Both the position numbers and the translations under genes were made by a program. From the NCBI RefSeq assembly GCF_030272615.1, contig NC_081415.1, positions 234,739,303 through 234,803,302 of the forward strand: a DNA stretch of 64,000 nucleotides, read 5' to 3'. Shown here in pieces: positions 34,781 to 47,075 of the stretch (its first letter is position 1; every line of letters starts with the position of its first letter). The notes beneath the pieces were generated by a model. That model was not told the DNA's origin. It worked only from the letters and a program-made list of their open reading frames with translations, and did not search any database. This DNA is from Cryptomeria japonica (taxonomy: Eukaryota; Streptophyta; Pinopsida; Cupressales; Cupressaceae).

Positions 34781-37700
34781 TCAGGAATTACAATAGAGAA
34801 CCAGAGTCTTAGAGCCCCATGAGGGGAACACAAGCCCAACCCAAGAGAGAACCAGAGTCTCAAGGCTCCAAAAGTCAGCTTCATAGCTATCCATATCCTC
34901 AGCAAATATCTTACGCAGGTCCTGATAGTATTTCGGGGAGAGTTCCTCGCAACCTTCAACTTTCCAGTCATCATCATGTTCCAAAGCACGCTTAGCCAAA
35001 CAATCAGCTGCTCTATTCCATTCACAAGGAATGTGGATGAAAGACACCTTCTCCATCATAGAACTAATTTCAATAATTTGGTGAATGATCCCTACCAACT
35101 ACCAATGCACCCCACTCACCTTTTGCTCAATCAGTAAATTAACAATAATTTGTGAATCTGATTTGTAGATAACTCGTTGCCACCCCAACACCAAGGCTCA
35201 CTCCAAAGAAGAGAAAATTTCTAATCCCTCCATAAATTTATTACACTACCGCCCTTTATGCACCAAGAAGAAGAAAACCACCTCTCCCCTACTATCCCTA
35301 CCAACATCGCCAATCCCAGCATGGCCCGGATTACCCCTAGAAGAGTCATCAGTGTTAATCTTGATGGACTCATTCTGAGGAGGCATCCACCTTCCCATCC
35401 TTTGACCCTTCTTCATAGCATGTCTACTTCTCCTGACACATGTCGAGGCAAGTGATATCTCCTACAAACCCAACCTACTCACAATATCAATCTCTCTTCT
35501 ATCTAGTGGAAAATTCACATTACATTTAGCTTCCACTATCTCCTAAATCATACCAATGATTCTATTCCACACTTGTTGAACTAGCAATCTGGCCTCCCTA
35601 AAGATCCTCCTATTCCTCTCCAGCCAGATCTTCCAAAGAATGAAAATGGGCCCAATATTCCAGACAGTCTGAAGAAAAGAGGACAGAATAGGAGGCCTGC
35701 CCAAATTGCTCCAAAACTCCACCAAAGAATCATCGTGAAATCAAGGATGCTTCCACACCCCCCACAAGTAATGCCAAATTAGCAGCGAGAAAGGACATCT
35801 GAAGAATAGGTGTGAGGAATCCTCCTCCCCATTACCACACAAGACATAGATGGAAGGCCCAAGGAATTCCCTCTTATGAATGTTGTCCCAAGAAAGATAT
35901 CTATTCAAAGCCAAAGGCCAAGCGAACCAGTTACACTTTGTCCAAGAAAAAATATTCTACACCTGTTTCCACCAAGGCACCTCCCTCCCCTCCAATCTTC
36001 AGAACAACAGCTCCTGGTAACCACTAGCAACAGTGAAAACACCCTTAGGATTTGGGGAACAAGCAAGACTATACCTACCCTTAAGGGAGCTATAGTGTCT
36101 ACTTGCCAAAATTATATATAGCTTAGCACACTCTTCATCCATACCAGCAATCGGCCATTCATTAGGATTCTTCCACCACTCCAACTCCAAATTCCCACAC
36201 CTATAAATAGCCTTAAAGTCTCTCACCCTAGACCATCCTGCCTCGAGGAACCTCTGGAAAAGATTCCCAAGATAGGGAAATTGATCAATGATGGGAGGAT
36301 ACCCATCCCAAGAGTCAAACTAGAAAAGCACTTCTTGCCCCCTCTTACATATCCAAAAAAGTCCTGCCTTTATAAGAGAAGCCCCTTTCTAGAGAGTACT
36401 CCAAATTGAAGAACCTTTTCCCTCAAGTGGATACCTTGGGATTTCCTCCTTTGGGATCCTTTACATGTACTTGTAGGCCAAGATCCTAGCCCAACCTCGA
36501 TCTTGTTCAACACACCATCTCCAATACAATTTAGCCACCAAAGCCTTCCCAAATAAAATAGACCACCTTAAACCAAGCCCACCATACTGCTTCAGGCTAC
36601 ACACCAAGTCCCAATTTACAAGACACCATTTGTAGGAGGACAGGCTGCCTACCCATAATAATTGCCTTGCCAAAGAATCCAATCCCTTTAGGAATCACTT
36701 AGGGGCCACTTGGAGCATACACTAATAAATCGGAAGAGCTTGAACCATCGTTTAGATTAGTTGAACCCTCCCAGCAAAGGATAACCATTTGTGCGTCCAA
36801 TGTTCAACCTTCATGCAAAATTTGTCCAAGATACCCTGCCATGAATCCCTGGGAGGGTTACCAATAGAGATAGGAATACCCAGGTAAGTCAAGCAAAGAG
36901 AAACGACCTGGAATATAAGGATATGAGAAACCTCGTGTGTTGAAGAAGATAATGAAAGATTTGTCCTCATTGATCAACTGACCCGAAGCAACAAGATAAA
37001 CATCCAAAATTTGCATAGATTCGAGGCTTCTCTAATCTAGGCTAGTCCCATCAGGGATGTGTCATCAACAAACTACAAATGGGATTGAGGATGTAGGTCA
37101 TTTCCCCAATTCCAACCTTGAATAATCCCCAGACCCACATTATGCTTAATCAACCTCCCCAAATCTTCAGCCAGAAGAATGAATAAGTATGGGGAGAGGG
37201 GGTCCCCCTGAGGAAGACCCCTAGAAGCATTAAACAACTTTGTATGATCTCCATTGATTAGCACAGAGAAAGAGGTAAACGTAACACAACTTATTACCCA
37301 TTGAATCCATTCATCAGCAAAGCCAAAGACCCTAAGGATCTTCTAGATAAAGGACCAACGGACTCTATCATAGGCCTTAGCTATATCCAGCTTAATAAAC
37401 ATAGCTTTTTCCTTGGAAGCCACCATAGAATGGATGACCTCGGTAGCAATGACCACCCCATCCAAGATTTGGCAACCTTCCACAAACCCACTCTGCTCCT
37501 CAGGGATGACATCCCCAAGCTAGTTCTTCAACCTCTCCACTATTAACTTAGAAATGATCTTATAGATCACATTACAGAGAGAGATAGGACAGAGCTGGCC
37601 TAACCGGTCAGCCCCATCACACTTGGGGATTAGTGTAATGAAAGTCGCATTCAAAGCATGAAGCATCTGCTTGTTCCTTTGAGACTCTTGGACCACCTCC

Positions 37701-39003
37701 AACAAGTCCAATTTGATAATATCCCAGAAATATTGAAATAACTCAACTGGGAACCCATCTGGACTAGGGGCTTTTCCTTTCCTCATGAGAAAAACAATCC
37801 TCTCAAGTTCTTCCAGTGGAATAGGACCCATAAGCTGCTCATTCATCTCCCTAGTAACTATAGAAGGAATACAAGCAAAAACCTAATTCTCCTCTTCTGA
37901 TTCCCCCTTATTATCCTTGCTAAAGAGGGACCAAAAATACTGAAAAGCCTCCCTAGAGATCTCCTACAAGGATAAACACTGTGCACCTCTATTATTGACC
38001 AGAACATGAATAGAATTGCCATGTCTTCTCGCCTTCACTGAATTGAAGAAGAACATAGTATTCTTGTCCCCTTCTTGAAGCTAATCAATACGAGCCCTGT
38101 CCTCCTCCCTAAGAAAGGCTTCAGACAAACCATGCTCTCTCATTTCCTTGGTAATGTCATCAACACTAATTGAGAAACCTTCTTAGCATGAAAAATATTC
38201 CTAAAACATTGGCGGTTCCACCGTTTAAGCTAAACCTTAACAAATTGTAGCTGCTTGGAAAAAGTGTACATAGCAGTGCGAGCAACCTGAGTAGAAGAAG
38301 ACACCAACTTTATGGGCCAGTGGTCTGACCCTCTCCAGTCAAGAATCTCCAAACATGTGGACCACCCCCCACCAACCGAAAAACTAGAAACTAGAAAGCG
38401 GTCCAACCTCTCTGCAATCCAATACTCCCCTACCCTCTTGTTGTTCTAGGTGAACAGATCATTACTAGGCTTAATGTCAACAAGATGCAATGAAGATATA
38501 CTATCCCGGAGAAGGAAAGAAGAAGGTTCCAATTGCATAACACCACCCTTCTTCTCACACAACTCTAAAATGGCATTAAAATCTCTTGCCATAATCTAGC
38601 GATGAAAAGGGAATAGCCCTCGCATAAAAGAAATGTGAGACCATAAATTTTGCCTACCCTGAAGATCAGCGGGGGCATAAATGTTAGTAAACAAGATATA
38701 TTCCCCAATCTCAAGACTAGAGGCAACCCCTGACAAAGAAGATCTAGAAGCAACCCACCAAATAGGATGAATCCTCAAGGGGTTCCAAAGGTAGGCTACC
38801 CCACCAGAGGAGCCATCTGCCCCAACACAAAGACACTATCCTCACCCCCATAGCTTCGGCACAACACCCATCATACTTTCCATAGAAATTTTTGTTTCCT
38901 ATAGGAACAAGACATCAGGAGAATGACTCTTAATCCATTCCCGAACAACTTTTTGTGTAGGGCCACTGTTCAAGCCCCTTACATTCCATGATAGCACACT
39001 CAT
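34781..39003 (-). pseudogene. LINE H ORF2: endonuclease, reverse transcriptase, zf-RVT, RNase H, decayed
   Basis: Minus strand, ATG at 39003. The endonuclease begins SWNVRGLNS, then ETKIS, MARDFNAIL, AERLDRFLVS and GSDHWPIKL (38990-38325), all hallmark motifs. Reverse transcriptase has MRKGKAPSPDGFPVELFQ (about 37785), TFITLIPKCDGADRL, EQSGFVEG, FIKLDIAKAYDRVRW, ASRGLPQGDPLSPYLF and the catalytic FVDDTSL (about 37070). TYLGIPI, RVQLI and WKxW-like motifs follow. zf-RVT is at 35950-35740 (RYLSWDNIHKRG, CVLCGNGEEDSSHLFFRC). RNase H spans about 35390-34900 with acidic residues in NTDD, EGLE, KSDSQ and RAADCLAK. About ten stops or frameshifts interrupt it. Confidence 0.93.
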
Positions 39004-40411
39004 TTCAGAAGATTGGAAAAGTGAGAATCTAGAGTCTTTACTGACCCTGACTCAACCGAATTTTCCCCCATCAGTTTGATCTTATCCAAATCCTTCTTTC
39101 TGCCAACCTTTAAAATCTTCTTTGAAGCACCCTTCTTAATATCTTTCTGATGAAGACCCAGGTGTATCGGGGTCTTATTACTTCTAACCCCAACAGGTTC
39201 CAATTTCTAAGTTGTCGGAGAACCCTCTCCCCTAGCCAAATTCACTTCCACACCAGAAGTGATTCCCAACTGGACCACTACTGGCTGATCCATCTCCATT
39301 TGCTGGCTTCCAGCCACTTACGGGGCCTGGGTAGAGTCCCCGATCACACTTCTTGGAACCACCCTTGAAGCACCTTGATCCAAAGGGATTAACCCCTGAT
39401 TCACTTCCTGTTGGCTATGGTCATCCAAGGCTTCCAATCTATTAAAGGTATCCTCCTCCTGTCTCTCCTACAAGGCCCTCTTTTGTCCTCAATTCCTATT
39501 CTTAGTCTTAGCTGAGACAAAACCATCAGCACCCACTACCTCGTCTAACATAGAATCCTTTCCCTTATCAGCCCCATCTAGGTTATGGGTCAGTTGATGC
39601 GGTTGGTACACCACTAGTTTATACCTAGGACACTTGCGTTGTAGATGACCATACTCATGACATAGACAACACCAAAATGGTAAAGTCTCATAATCCAACT
39701 GTTGAACCCAATAATAAGAGCCCACACACATATCTATAGCATCTGGCAAAGGTTTGCTAAGATCAATTTCAACATAGATATGAGAAAAACTCATTACCTT
39801 TCTCCCTAGGGTTTGCGTTGAAGACCCCATTGGCTTCCCTAGCAATGAAGAAAGCATCCACAACACATCCTCCCAATAGAATTCCACCAGAAAATGCAGT
39901 AAGAGGACCCACACTGGGACCTTATTTAGGAGCTCCTCTAAAGGGTTAAACCCTACATTCCAAGGTTTGATAAACAACCCCACCTGGTTGTAAAAATACG
40001 GGCCTCCTTCAAAAACCCTATTGCGATTGTCCATGCAATTTAAAGTAACCATGAAGTAGTTGTTTGCTAGCAGCATAATCTCCATTTCCCCTTTTGGTGC
40101 CCAGTTTCCAAAAACTACAAAGAAACCCTCATCCCCAAAAAATTGCAATATAGCGAGTGTTTTGAAAAGTATTCAACATCTTCATCTATCATCTCCAGAG
40201 GAATAACCAACCTCGACTTCTCACTACATCTCTCCAGACAACCATTATTCTTTGTAATCCGAGAGCCACCAACACTACCAGACCCCGACTCTGAGGTAAA
40301 AAGCTTATTATCAAAAGTCTTGATACTTTGGGATGGGGTTTTTGAACCCACCACAGCCTGAAAATCCATGATGGGAGGTTCCTTCAAAGCCTCTCCACCA
40401 AAACTCGACAT
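39000..40411 (-). pseudogene. LINE H ORF1: DUF4283-like protein with CCHC zinc knuckle, decayed
   Basis: Minus strand, ATG at 40411. An N-terminal segment of 98 codons is shifted at a T6/A6 run near 40130. The second frame (40148-39489) holds a DUF4283-like part (FMVTLNCMDNRNRVFEGGPYF, GLFIKPWNVGF) and a zinc knuckle CCLCHEYGHLQRKC at about 39680-39640. A lysine-rich C-terminus ends SNLLK with TGA at 39002-39000. That stop overlaps the ORF2 start codon in ATGA. ORF1 proteins of plant LINEs bind element RNA. A few in-frame stops lie between 39488 and 39204. Confidence 0.9.
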
Positions 40412-40781
40412 TAATCCTCATAAAAATCCCTACCCCAAAAGGGTCGAGCAAGGAAACCCATCAACAAAAAACCACCCCTCACAAGCACCACCGAGAGGTA
40501 GTGCAAATCGCATCCCCCTTCCCCACTAAAAAAAAAGAGACTAATGAAACCCACTAACCCCACAAGCATCCCCCACACCAATGCAGAACCAACCCCCCTG
40601 CAGCCTCCAACACAAGGCACAGTCGACCACAAAGCTGTCTCACCCTGTACCCAACCCCACTTCCCTCCCCACCAAGTGCAAACCCATAACAACTCTCATG
40701 AGCTAGGGCTTGGATTCCCTAGCTTGACACCAGCAGTTGCCTATGAACGTAATGCCATCACCTAAAATATGTTAAAGTTCA
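40412..40781 (-). other. LINE H 5' leader
   Basis: C-rich on the plus strand (G-rich on the element strand), without convincing coding signal. It would contain the internal promoter of the LINE; no specific site is assigned. Confidence 0.6.
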
Positions 40782-40798
40782 TTGTTCCTTTGAATGTT
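40782..40798. repeat. Target-site duplication of LINE H, right copy
   Basis: TTGTTCCTTTGAATGTT, matching 34724-34740 with one change. Confidence 0.93.
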
Positions 40799-41373
40799 GT
40801 TGATGTTCTCCTAGAGGTATTAATAGAATGTTGATTGAGAGGATGACCACATTCATTGTAGAAGAAAGTGAATCTAGTGAACCTTTCATTGAAGACAATA
40901 TATTGGAGAAGATGACTGAAAGGTGCCTAAAGGCACACCATGATCTCAAATTAAATTTGATTAATTTCAAGAAGATGTTGGATACTATATCTCATTTATA
41001 TAGATATTGTCATATATGGCTTGCAACTACAAAGCAATTCAAAGATAAGATAGACTCTATTGAGTCTCAACTTACAGAGTTGGCCCTATCATTCAAAATT
41101 TATAAAGATGCAAATGGTGGCATGAGAGTCAAGGCTCGGGATCTTCATTCTTGGTTGGTAATGAGATAAAAGCAAAGGGAAGATTATGTGAAATTATTTT
41201 GTGGAATTAAAGATTTCATGGAATTATGGTTGTCCATGATTCTTAGATTGTTAGGAAATATAGAGAAAGTTGAACAAAGTGCATCTCATTTTGATATCTT
41301 TGATGTTGTAGTAAATTTATGTGTTGATTGTGAAAATCAGAACATGATCTTGTCTACTACTATGCATGATTGG
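40799..41373 (+). pseudogene. Unknown protein-coding region P, second part
   Basis: After the LINE and its duplicated target, the P reading continues. One base appears lost near 40812, then one frame runs 40828-41373 with a single TAA at 41167. It is rich in charged and leucine residues with heptad-like spacing (TERCLKAHHDLKLNLINFKKML, KQFKDKIDSIESQLTEL, LRLLGNIEKVEQSASHFDIF), suggesting alpha helices and possibly a coiled coil. The frame is cut by the G1 LTR at 41374, directly after MHDW. A short open piece beyond the insertions (61045-61099) could be its C-terminus. Function unknown. Confidence 0.6.
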
Positions 41374-43481
41374 TGTTGGTGCTCAAATCAACAGATTGAA
41401 AAATCCTATGAGTATGCCTTGCTCAATTATCAAATCTTCCAATTGATTTGGCCAACTAATAGAGTGAACCTTTTCAGATTGCTAACTCCCTCACTTTAGG
41501 CTCTGCATGACCTAGGTAGGTGTACCTTCTCACCAACTAACTTTCCAAATTGGTTCTTTTTATAGCATATTTCACACTGTATTTCCTACTTCTAGTCTTA
41601 TCTCAAAGTGGCATATATCTTTGGGATAAATTATCTTTCAATTATCCAATTTATCCTACTCTCTTGGTGATCTTCTTTAACTGACTATCTTTTCTTTAAT
41701 CTGGTTCCTATTGTCTGCTAAACTATCCTTCATTCTAACTTCTACTTATATCTCTTATTAACATAAAAATGAAACTAGAAATGTGAATAAGTGATCTGAA
41801 TTAAAAATTTGTATGTAATGAGACCAATGACTTATCTCCTTTGGGCAATAGATTCATTCACTTGCAAACCCTATGTATAACTCTGAAAGACAAATTTTAA
41901 ATCCTCCCTTAGATGGATCTATGAATTATCTAACCCTCAATGTTACAATTAGATGTCTTCAATTATAGGTAGTCAGATTGAATTTGACTCTCACAGAAAG
42001 ACCAATCAAAATAGAATGCAAATAGTAGCCTTTTGTCTCAAATGCACTCTATATTTTTCTAACTTGCAATTACAACATGAAATCTTCACACAAGGATTTA
42101 AGATAACAACTGCTTGCTTCGAATGTTTATAACAAAGAACTAATCTGAAGAGAAATTCACTACAACACAATAAAGAAAAAGGAGCACTAACTGTATTTTT
42201 TCATTTCTATCTAATAATATTTTACAAATCTTGTTTTTTATATCTTACTTTAAAATTAACTCTAATTCCTTTTAATTTTTTACATATAAATATTCTATAC
42301 AAGGGTTACATCCCTTCACTTCATTTGTCACGTCTATTTGGCACCTTCCTGACAATTGAGTCACTGCTGAAAATTGTCGGTTATTCACGTAATTTCAGCA
42401 TAGGTTATAATGATGAGTTGTTACTAGTGTGATTTTGGTCTTCGAGTTACCTATGTCAATCACATCTTGAATGGTGTTTATCAAGATTGTTTCAACTATC
42501 CGCATACCCAAAAACTATCCTTTCGACTTCACAAGGCATCTCGATGAAAATCTTCACCTTTGATTCTGCCTTTCGCTATAATTTATTTTGATACAAGTAT
42601 TCAATTGAGATTGTGTTGTCAGAGTAGCTATTCCAATATTACTTTATGTACTCATTTTTGGGATAAGTTGTTTTATCGAGTTATAGATAATCCATTATCC
42701 CGATCTCAATAGTTATATCGATAAGGATTCCTTCTCCATTTTCCTTCTATCACCATATGTTTCCCCGATATTTATTTCTTTAGTCATGAGTTCATAATCC
42801 AGATAGTTCCCCCGATATCATTCTATCTTTTTGCCATCGGGATAGTTTTAATTATCAAAATATTGTTGACATGCTATCCCGACTTCATTAGTTATACCAA
42901 TAGGGTATCAAAACACTCTTTTTGTATTTTCCTTTTTTAGGATGACATATCCTAAAATATGTGTGTTGGGATAGCTTATTCTATCGGTACTACAAAATAC
43001 TGCTTCTCCACCTTTGGTGGTTATTCCAACAGATATCCACGTGCTTGATTCGACATATATATACCGATGTAATGCTTATTAGAATAGCTTGTTCTATCGG
43101 AATGAAATAGAATTTTTATTCCGCTTTTGTTAGTCATTTTGATTGGTATTCAAACTTCATGTTTGACATCGGGGCTATCCCAATGTCCATGTTAAACACT
43201 GATTATTGGATCGGCTTGGCTATCTAGATATAAGTATCCATCATTGATTTATTAGATCAAAATAGCTATTCCAATATAGTCATGAAATGTTTACTTAGTG
43301 AGGTTATCTTACTAATCTTTCTTGGGTTTATTGGGAATTTTTCACATATCATTAGGGAATAATGGTGACAATATGTGGGATTTTATGTTGAGTAAAAGAA
43401 AACTTCTATAGTTTCAACATTAAACACAAAAGCTTGGTGATCATGTCAGGGGTATTGTTATTAAATTTAGGGCTCCAACAA
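41374..43481 (-). repeat. 3' LTR of gypsy G1 (2.1 kb)
   Basis: Plus-strand reading TGTTGGTGCTCAAATCA ... GGGCTCCAACA, homologous over its length to 57938-60027. Between about 42360 and 43300 it carries many degenerate copies of a short ATCGGGATAG / CTATCCCGAT-type motif. It inserted directly after codon TGG of the P reading. Confidence 0.93.
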
Positions 43482-45236
43482 TGGCTCTATTTAAGGATGA
43501 GGTGTTCAACAAAATATCGGCAAGAATCCAAGTCAATCTCTAGGAAAACAAGACCAATTAATATGCTATATATATTCTTTTGATGGTGGGGATGTGGTAT
43601 GTATAGATGGAATAGTGAAACGAATCCTAACCTACTATGCATGGATAAGAGCTCCTTTTCTTAAGAAAAGAAGTGCTTCAAGAATTGTCCATGCACTGGC
43701 AATTGTTGTTGCACTCCTGATGTGTTCTATAAGAAATATGAATCTTCACCTCCTTTGCCTATGACAATGTATGGTCCAACCCACAGTGCTTCAAATTTTT
43801 CATGTTTTCCTTTGTCTTGTTGTCTAGCATTCCACATAAGAACCCATTCTCCTTCATGGAACTTCCTATCATTTGATTTTCTATCATAAAGAAGCTTCAC
43901 TTTGCTTAGACTTTAAGATTCAACTTTTGCGCTTCCCGCCTCATTTCATCTAGTTCTTCCAACTGTATGAACCTTTCCTCCATTGGATCCAGGAGGTCCT
44001 CCTCACTCACAAACTTGTAGACTGGCAATTTTTTTCTAATGGAAGCACAAATCCTTTCCCATATACTAGTTCAAATGGGGTTTTTCCTGTGGATTTCTTA
44101 GTAGTAATTCTATCTGCCCAAAGAGATAACTTCAATTTGGATTCCCAAGCTTTTTTGTTGTTATCCAACATCCTCCTTATGATTTTTAAAATGTTCTTAT
44201 TGCTTGATTCAGCTTGACCATTTCCTTGAGGATGATATGGTGAAGCATGAGACACTGTAATGCCATATTCCTCACAAAACTTATTGAATTCAATAGATCT
44301 AAAACACATGCCATTGTCTATTATAAATCTAGAAGGGACACCAAACCTAGTGAATATATTCTCCATCAAAAATTTGATTACCACTTTGTTGGTTGCCTGT
44401 TTAGTAGTAATACCTTCTACCCATTTAGTAAAGTAATTAGTGGCAACTAGGATCCATCTGTGACCTCCACTTGACTTGTCACTAATCTCTCCTATGAAAT
44501 CAATCCCCCATTGTTGAAAAGGCTCCTCAACATGTATTGGTCTTAATGGCAAGGCTCCTTGGTATTTCAATTTCCCTGAAATTTTTTGACATGCTTCACA
44601 TTTCCATATGTATGTAAATGCATTCCTAAAAACAATAGGCCAATAATATCTAGACTTTAGAATCTTGTAAGCAATAGTTTTAGCTGAAAAATGTCTCCCG
44701 CACAATCCATCGTGCATATATTTCAACAACACCCATGATTGATGTTGGTCTAGGCAAAACGACAACACACCATCTATGTTTCTCCAATACAAACCTCCTC
44801 TTATCAAGACATAGTTAGTTGCTTGTAATTTGAGTGATCCTTTCTGATTTTCATCTGCACCTTTAGGACATTGCATTGGTTTCACATAATAGACTATATT
44901 TGAGTACCAAGGAACCTGTTCTATACTCATAACAACATCTTCTAGGCTGACATTATTAACTTGGGTAGCTTCCAAATTCAATTCAGCCATTAACTTGGCT
45001 AACCCTTGTCCTCTTACTAGTTTTGTTATTTTGATGTCTGTATTGAATTCTTGTACCTGATTTATCCATCTACATCTCCTACCAGTTACCTTTTATTGTC
45101 AAAATATGTCCTTGACTACTGCATTAGGAACATATGCAACCACTTCCACCCCTACTAGATATGAGTTGAAAGTTTTCACTACTTTAACCAATGTGTATGC
45201 TTGTTTTTCATTGATGTCATACTTCAATTCAACTTC
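43482..45236 (-). pseudogene. gypsy G1 integrase and 3' end, one long open frame then decay
   Basis: Minus strand. An open frame of 327 codons (44990-44007) contains the zinc-binding H2C2 domain (HDGLCGRHFSAKT, WKCEACQ), the catalytic core with Asp in QQWGIDFIGE, Asp in FIIDNGMCF and Glu in GNGQAESSNK, and the following FELVYGK motif. A frameshift then follows and the C-terminal part (compare 60471-60208 in G2) is broken by stops down to about 43660. The stretch 43482-43660 is non-coding up to the LTR. The upstream end of RNase H lies around 45236-45000. Catalytic residues are complete, but the protein is not. Confidence 0.9.
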
Positions 45237-46420
45237 CTACAAGGCTTTACTAAAGAACGCAATAGGTTGCTCATAACCTTCATCATTCTTCTGCAACGTA
45301 ACAGCGGAAATGGTGTGATAAGAGGTAAAAGAGAATATTTGGAATGGCTTAGAGAAATCAGGAGACTTTAGCACAAGAGCTTCCTTAATTTCCTTTTTAA
45401 TACCCACAAATGCATCCTTAGCTTCACTATTCCAGTCCAATTTTGCACCCTTCTTCAACATCTTAGATATAGGTTTCACAATCTCTACAAAATTAGAAGT
45501 AAATATTCCCACAAAGTTTATCTATCCAAAAAATGGTTGTATGGCTTTGACTATTCTAGGAATGGGAATTTTATCAATGGCAGCTACTCTCTCTAGGTCA
45601 ATTTTCACCCCTTCCTCTGAATCTATATGTCCCAGTAGTTTCCCTTTTGTGACACTTAAACAACCTTTCTTGGGGTTCAAAGAGATACCATATTCCAAAG
45701 CTTTTATGAATATCTTTTCAAGGTGGCTACAATGATCTTCAACTTTCTTTGAGTATGCAGTCAAATCATCTTGATATATTATCATGATCACATTGATCAA
45801 TTCTGCAAATGCTACATCCATAGCTCTTTGGAAAGTGGCTCCTGCATTTTTTAGACCAAAAGGCATTCTAGTGTACACATATGTCCCCCACAGGTTGATA
45901 AATGCAGTTTTAAATTGTTTTGAATCTTTGACTTTTACCTGGTTATAACTAGAAAAGCCATCCATCATTGACAATAGCTCACATCATGTTACTTTCTACA
46001 ATAGTGCATCCATGTTTGGCAGGGGGTAATTATCCTTTAAGGAAGACATGTTTAGAATCCTGAAATCAACACACAAATTAATGTCACCATTCTTCTTCTA
46101 TACTGGCACAAGATTTGAAACCCATGTTGAGTATCTGATTGGCATGATTATCCCTGTGTCCTTTATTTTTGAATATCTCTTCATGCATTTTAGGCAATAG
46201 GGTGGGATTAATAGGTCTTTGCTTTAGTCTAAATGATTTTCCATCAGAATTTAGTGGAATCTCATGCTGAAATAAGTCCTCCCTATATGCTTTCAGATCA
46301 TCATATGACCAAGCAAACACATGCCTATATTTCCTCAGTAATTCTTTTAATCCCTCCCTTATCTTTGGTGTGAGCCTTTTCCCAATGAGCATAATTTTCA
46401 GGGAATTCTCTATTTCCAAG
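45237..46420 (-). pseudogene. gypsy G1 reverse transcriptase and RNase H, decayed
   Basis: Minus strand. VFAWSYDDLKAYREDLFQHEIPL (about 46320) and RLKQRPINPTLLPKM lead into reverse transcriptase. A frameshift lies near 46150. The open part 45974-45522 has MMDGFSSYNQVKVK, KTAFINLWGTYVYTRMPFGLKNAGATFQRAMD and the catalytic IIYQDD (plus 45767-45778), then GISLNPKKG and GKLLGH. RNase H starts at 45512 (KPISKMLKKGAKLDWNSEAKDAF ... PFQIFSFTSYHTISAV). One stop separates the two. Confidence 0.9.
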
Positions 46421-47061
46421 ATTGATCTCTTCTACATCTTCATCTATAACTGGTGCTGCCTTTTTTTCTATCTTGTCATCGTTGTCAAAGATTCTCTCCA
46501 AGGCAACAAGACCTTTAGGGATCTTGTTTGTTTTCAATTGTACTACTTATTTCCCAAATATGGTTTCTTTCCCATCAATCTTCTCCACATAAGCATTAAA
46601 ATCAATCTGTTGAGATTCATATTTATCTACACAACATATGAAGTCTTGTAAATCCTCATCATTTTCAAAAACTCACCAACTTTGTATGTTATCTGGGATA
46701 TAAGGTCTAGTTTTAACTTCCACCTTGTATATACCACAACATGTTATATCATCTTGTTTGATGGCTACATTAGCTAGAAAGTCTGCCATAGTGTTTTGGG
46801 ATCTCTCAATTCACTCTATTGAAAAGGCGTCAAAACATTCAATACTATCCCAAATTTATTTCTATATCTCTTTAGCCTAGTGTTCTTAGTGGTATACTTG
46901 GATACCAAATTTAATCCTAACAAAAGAGCCTCATATTTTGTTGTATTTTTGGTGCAATCAAATGATAGAAGGAATGAATATTTAAATGTTTTTCCTTTTG
47001 GTGCAACAAAAATAATTCCTGCTCCATTTCCCTCCTTTCTACAAGCCCCATCAAAATACAT
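46421..47061 (-). pseudogene. gypsy G1 additional RNase H domain before reverse transcriptase, plus linker
   Basis: Minus strand. MYFDGACRKEGNGAGIIFVAPKG (47061-46990) carries the first catalytic Asp and glycine-rich strand of an RNase H fold; FDCTKNTTKYEALLLGL carries the Glu. Then TKNTRLKRYRNKFG follows directly, so the segment that usually holds the GDSEL aspartate seems deleted. A later piece (ERSQNTMADFLANVA, about 46810-46760) fits the last Asp. The linker to reverse transcriptase follows (NKIPKGLVALERIFDNDD, 46537). The same order, protease, RNase H, linker, reverse transcriptase, is seen in element C. Confidence 0.8.
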
Positions 47062-47075
47062 CTTCCATATCTAAT

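Larger units (their letters stand above)
34741..40781 (-). mobile_element. L1-type LINE H with RNase H, about 6.0 kb, near full length
   Basis: Minus strand. It has a 5' leader (40781-40412), ORF1 with a CCHC knuckle, ORF2 with apurinic endonuclease, reverse transcriptase, zf-RVT and RNase H, and a 3' end with an A run (T-run on the plus strand at 34739-34745). A 17-bp target duplication bounds it. Domain order matches plant L1-clade LINEs. The full set of domains indicates a nearly complete insertion; stops and frameshifts show it is dead. It landed inside the unknown coding region P. Confidence 0.95.

Noticed and set aside
40411-40765. Open frames on both strands in the LINE leader
   Set aside because: Proline- or tryptophan/glycine-rich reading of C-rich DNA upstream of ORF1; more likely leader.
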